Source: DATELY01 sp035276085 (GTDB lineage Bacteria; Pseudomonadota; Gammaproteobacteria; Steroidobacterales; Steroidobacteraceae). From it: a DNA stretch of 64,000 nt. The stretch is taken from the NCBI GenBank assembly GCA_035276085.1, contig DATELY010000176.1:1-64000 (forward strand), in the 5' to 3' direction. The notes beneath the pieces are model-generated. The model did no database searches, was not told the DNA's origin, and saw nothing but the letters and a program-made list of their open reading frames with translations. The position numbers and the translations under genes are program-made. Below are positions 61,809 through 64,000 of this stretch, one piece after another (the first letter of the stretch is position 1; each line of letters begins with the position of its first letter).

Positions 61809-62849
61809 ATGATGATGAGCGTCCAGTCTCCCGAATCCTTGCCACCGCCGCCACAGCGCCCGATGGGACATTCGCCCCTGCGTCGTCCGCATTCGATACG
61901 GCGTACGGCATCCATCGACATGACCTGGCCGCAAGGCCGTCGCGGTCAGTTGCATCTCATCGGCCGTGCCCGCGATATCTACACACCACGCGCCGGAGGC
62001 GAGCCGGTGGTACTTGCGGAAGATGGGATGCGTGCGGGTACGACGCGTCGTGCCATCGATTGGATCGAAACCGACACGACTCGAGCCGACGTGAGCGTGC
62101 TCGTGGGAGAACAGGCTGGCGGCTTTCTCCGCACGACGCTCGAGGCGCGACTGCCGCAAGAGCGCGATGCGGGCACGCCGCTGTACCTGTTGTTGGACGA
62201 CCTTGCAGGCGCGACGCTGATCGCGGGCTGGGTCTGGACGCAATGGACCGATGATCGAAAGGATCCCGAACAGTACGCACATCGGGCGGCGTTGCGCCAA
62301 CGGCTCGAGGGCGTCTGCACGGGTTTTCGGCCCGGTTCATCGGCGCTCCTGGCACCGGACGGTACGTATCAGCTCGCGAACGCCTCGCGTGTCATCCCGC
62401 TGCCGCATCCCGACGATCCTGACGGGTGGCATCCGCTGATCCATGTCGATGGCATTGCGATGCGGCGCGCGCGACGCATCGACGTGTGGCTGGACGATCT
62501 CATTCGCATCGATTCGATGTTCCAGGACAGCGCCACGACACCCGACGGCGGACGCATGGCCGTGCATGAATACCACCTCACGGCCGTCGCGGATCCGAAG
62601 ACGATGACATTGGTGGCCGTGAAGGCCGATCCGCGCACGCTGCCCTATGCCGAATGCCCGAGCGCCGTGAACAACATCCAGCCATTGATCGGAACGCCGC
62701 TCGTCGAGCTGCGCGCGCGCGTGAGCCGGCTGCTGCGCAAGACTGCGGGCTGCACGCATCTCAACGACGCACTGCGGGCATTGGCCGAAGTGCCCCGACT
62801 CGTCGCATCATTGCCCGACCCTCATCATTTCGCAGGTGACCTCGCGTGA
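61809..62849 (+). CDS. DUF2889 family protein
   Basis: A 346-residue protein of DUF2889. RRTASIDMTWPQGRRGQLHLIG at the N-terminus, RVIPLPHPDDPDGWHPLIHVDG, YHLTAVADPKTMTLVAVKADPRTLPY and the C-terminal CTHLNDALRALAEVPRL are the family's signatures. Several members occur in aromatic and steroid catabolic clusters without known function. Three consecutive ATGs (61809, 61812, 61815) begin it. It lies 55 bases after the pump and overlaps the next gene by four bases (GTGA), so the pump is in one operon with it. Confidence 0.82.
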   Translation: MMMSVQSPESLPPPPQRPMGHSPLRRPHSIRRTASIDMTWPQGRRGQLHLIGRARDIYTPRAGGEPVVLAEDGMRAGTTRRAIDWIETDTTRADVSVLVGEQAGGFLRTTLEARLPQERDAGTPLYLLLDDLAGATLIAGWVWTQWTDDRKDPEQYAHRAALRQRLEGVCTGFRPGSSALLAPDGTYQLANASRVIPLPHPDDPDGWHPLIHVDGIAMRRARRIDVWLDDLIRIDSMFQDSATTPDGGRMAVHEYHLTAVADPKTMTLVAVKADPRTLPYAECPSAVNNIQPLIGTPLVELRARVSRLLRKTAGCTHLNDALRALAEVPRLVASLPDPHHFAGDLA

Positions 62850-63859
62850 AAGCCTTGCTGAGCATCGTTGCTGGCGGTCCTGAGACACTGACGCTGGGCG
62901 AGTTGCCGACACCCAACCCCGGACCTGGCCAGGTGCGAATCGCGATTGCGGCCTGCAGCGTCAACTATCCCGATGTGCTCGTCATCCAGGATCGCTATCA
63001 GATGCGGCCACCGCGGCCGTTCGCGCCCGGCATGGATGTCGCGGGCGTCATCGACGCCGTGGGCCCGGGTGTCACACGCCTGCAGATCGGAACTCGGGTG
63101 CTCGCGGCAAGCGGGATCGGTGGCATGGCCGAGTACGTCGTGGTTACAGAAGAGAACTGCCTGGTCGTACCCGACGGCATTCCTCTCGATGAGGCAGCCG
63201 CCATGCTGACGACGTACGGCACGTCCTATCACGCGTTGCACGACCGCGCGCATCTGCAACGTGGCGAGACACTGCTGGTCCTGGGCGCGGCCGGTGGTGT
63301 CGGCCTGGCAGCGGTGGAGATCGGCAAAGCGGCGGGGGCAAGAGTCATCGCGGCTGCCTCCTCCGCAGACAAAGTCACCTTGGCATGCAAGCATGGGGCA
63401 GACGGCGGCGTCGTGTACCCGAGCGGTGCGTTCGACAAGGATCGATCGAAACAACTCGCCGATGACTTCAAGACAGCGTGCGGCGGCGAAGGTGCTCATG
63501 TCATCTACGACGCCGTCGGCGGGCCCTATTCCGAGCCCGCTTTGCGCGCCATCGCCTTTGGCGGCCGTTTCCTGGTAGTGGGTTTTCCTGCAGGGATCCC
63601 CCAGGTACCCCTCAACCTGCCGCTACTGAAGTCCTGCCAGATCGTGGGCGTATTCTGGGGTGCGGCCGTCGCGCGCGATGGCCGTCAGCTGCAGACGGGC
63701 TGGCAGGAGCTGGCGCGCCTGCACGGGCAAGGGCTGCTCCGGCCGTATATTTCCGAACGCTATCCCCTCGAGCAGGGCGGCCTCGCCATTGCGCGCCTGG
63801 CCAACCGGCAGGCCACCGGCAAGGTGGTGGTCACGATCGGCCAATCTGGCCGAATGTGA
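62846..63859 (+). CDS. NADPH:quinone oxidoreductase-like MDR
   Basis: A 337-residue zinc-free MDR of the quinone oxidoreductase type. It lacks the zinc motifs (AACSVNYPDVLVIQDRY where CGxCGSD would be). It has FAPGMDVAGVIDAVGPG and the cofactor site LVLGAAGGVGLAAVEIGKAAGA, with AASSADK after it, suiting NADPH. It would reduce a quinone or enone. The start is GTG overlapping the DUF2889 stop. It is the last full gene of the window. Confidence 0.9.
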   Translation: MKALLSIVAGGPETLTLGELPTPNPGPGQVRIAIAACSVNYPDVLVIQDRYQMRPPRPFAPGMDVAGVIDAVGPGVTRLQIGTRVLAASGIGGMAEYVVVTEENCLVVPDGIPLDEAAAMLTTYGTSYHALHDRAHLQRGETLLVLGAAGGVGLAAVEIGKAAGARVIAAASSADKVTLACKHGADGGVVYPSGAFDKDRSKQLADDFKTACGGEGAHVIYDAVGGPYSEPALRAIAFGGRFLVVGFPAGIPQVPLNLPLLKSCQIVGVFWGAAVARDGRQLQTGWQELARLHGQGLLRPYISERYPLEQGGLAIARLANRQATGKVVVTIGQSGRM

Positions 63860-64000
63860 GCCGGGTGGTTCTCAAACAGCCGGCGCACTGCCACAATTTC
63901 GGCCCTCGCCGGCCCGAGCATTCGACCATTTGAGTCATTGGGGCGTGACGCACAGCCCTCGGCCGGTTCACTACTACTCCGATATCCGTTGCACGCAACG
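63860..64000. other. right-edge stretch without a recognisable gene
   Basis: After the stop of the quinone oxidoreductase there are 141 bases with no start, ribosome site or recognisable frame on either strand. It is probably intergenic, leading to a gene beyond the window. Confidence 0.4.

Noticed and set aside
1..64000. CRISPR array, insertion sequence, tRNA or rRNA
   Set aside because: I looked for regularly spaced repeats, transposase motifs, terminal inverted repeats and cloverleaf sequences and saw none.

Overview
The window is GC-rich (low sixties percent by eye) bacterial DNA, densely coding on both strands. The TonB-dependent receptor, RND pump with lipoprotein adaptor, DUF2889 protein and many acyl-CoA, SDR and phytanoyl-CoA-dioxygenase genes point to a Gram-negative proteobacterium with versatile lipid, terpenoid, steroid or aromatic catabolism. 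A Steroidobacter/Nevskia-like gammaproteobacterium or a sphingomonad would fit. The genus is inference, because no rRNA or tRNA gene is present. I found no CRISPR array, transposase or phage gene.

Layout. About 0.4-6 kb: a GntR/FCD regulator divergent from a bicupin dioxygenase, FAH-family hydrolase, enoyl-CoA hydratase and CoA-transferase. About 6-11.3 kb (minus): TonB receptor, flavin monooxygenase and an MDR dehydrogenase lacking the catalytic-zinc ligands. About 11.9-14 kb: an NTF2-like protein and two SDRs. About 14-19.5 kb: IclR regulator, zinc alcohol dehydrogenase, NTF2-like protein and two divergent phytanoyl-CoA-dioxygenase-like (PhyH) oxygenases plus an SDR. About 19.6-23.3 kb (minus): two SDRs followed by E1-alpha and E1-beta of a 2-oxoacid/acetoin-type dehydrogenase. 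About 23.7-29 kb (plus): EthD-like protein, acyl-CoA dehydrogenase, SnoaL-like protein, Old Yellow Enzyme, SDR and a CMD-like protein. About 29-32.4 kb: a fused E1 alpha-beta dehydrogenase with a 75-residue free-standing lipoyl protein, divergent from an enoyl-CoA hydratase. About 32.4-37.4 kb (minus): MmgE/PrpD, Rieske oxygenase, small EthD-like protein, enoyl-CoA hydratase and a third PhyH. About 37.8-43.2 kb: zinc dehydrogenase, aldo/keto reductase, alpha/beta hydrolase and a translationally coupled pair of acyl-CoA dehydrogenases. About 43.2-48.4 kb (minus): CoA-transferase, AtuA split into two proteins, amidohydrolase and a carotenoid-biosynthesis-like membrane protein. About 48.6-57 kb: DUF1097 protein, SMP-30-like propeller, a fourth PhyH, a shortened MOSC protein, methyltransferase, SDR, APH-like kinase and an unrecognised 329-residue protein. 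About 57.4-63.9 kb: RND adaptor and pump, DUF2889 protein and quinone oxidoreductase.

How it may work together (inference): the receptor imports a hydrophobic substrate. Rieske, PhyH, flavin and cupin oxygenases hydroxylate or cleave it. SDRs, MDRs and the Old Yellow Enzyme adjust redox state, and CoA-transferases, acyl-CoA dehydrogenases and hydratases carry out beta-oxidation-like steps. Two lipoate-linked E1 systems lack any E2/E3 partner in view. They could cleave alpha-ketols or 2-oxoacids made by the oxygenase/SDR steps.

The most striking non-coding signal is a conserved upstream block. An approximately 75-bp promoter region is nearly duplicated upstream of the SDR-SDR-E1 operon (23446-23523, minus) and the enoyl-CoA hydratase facing the fused E1/lipoyl operon (31375-31451, plus). 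Its palindrome-like box, consensus CACRTANGTGATATC, recurs in other upstream regions. This suggests a single regulon spanning the island.
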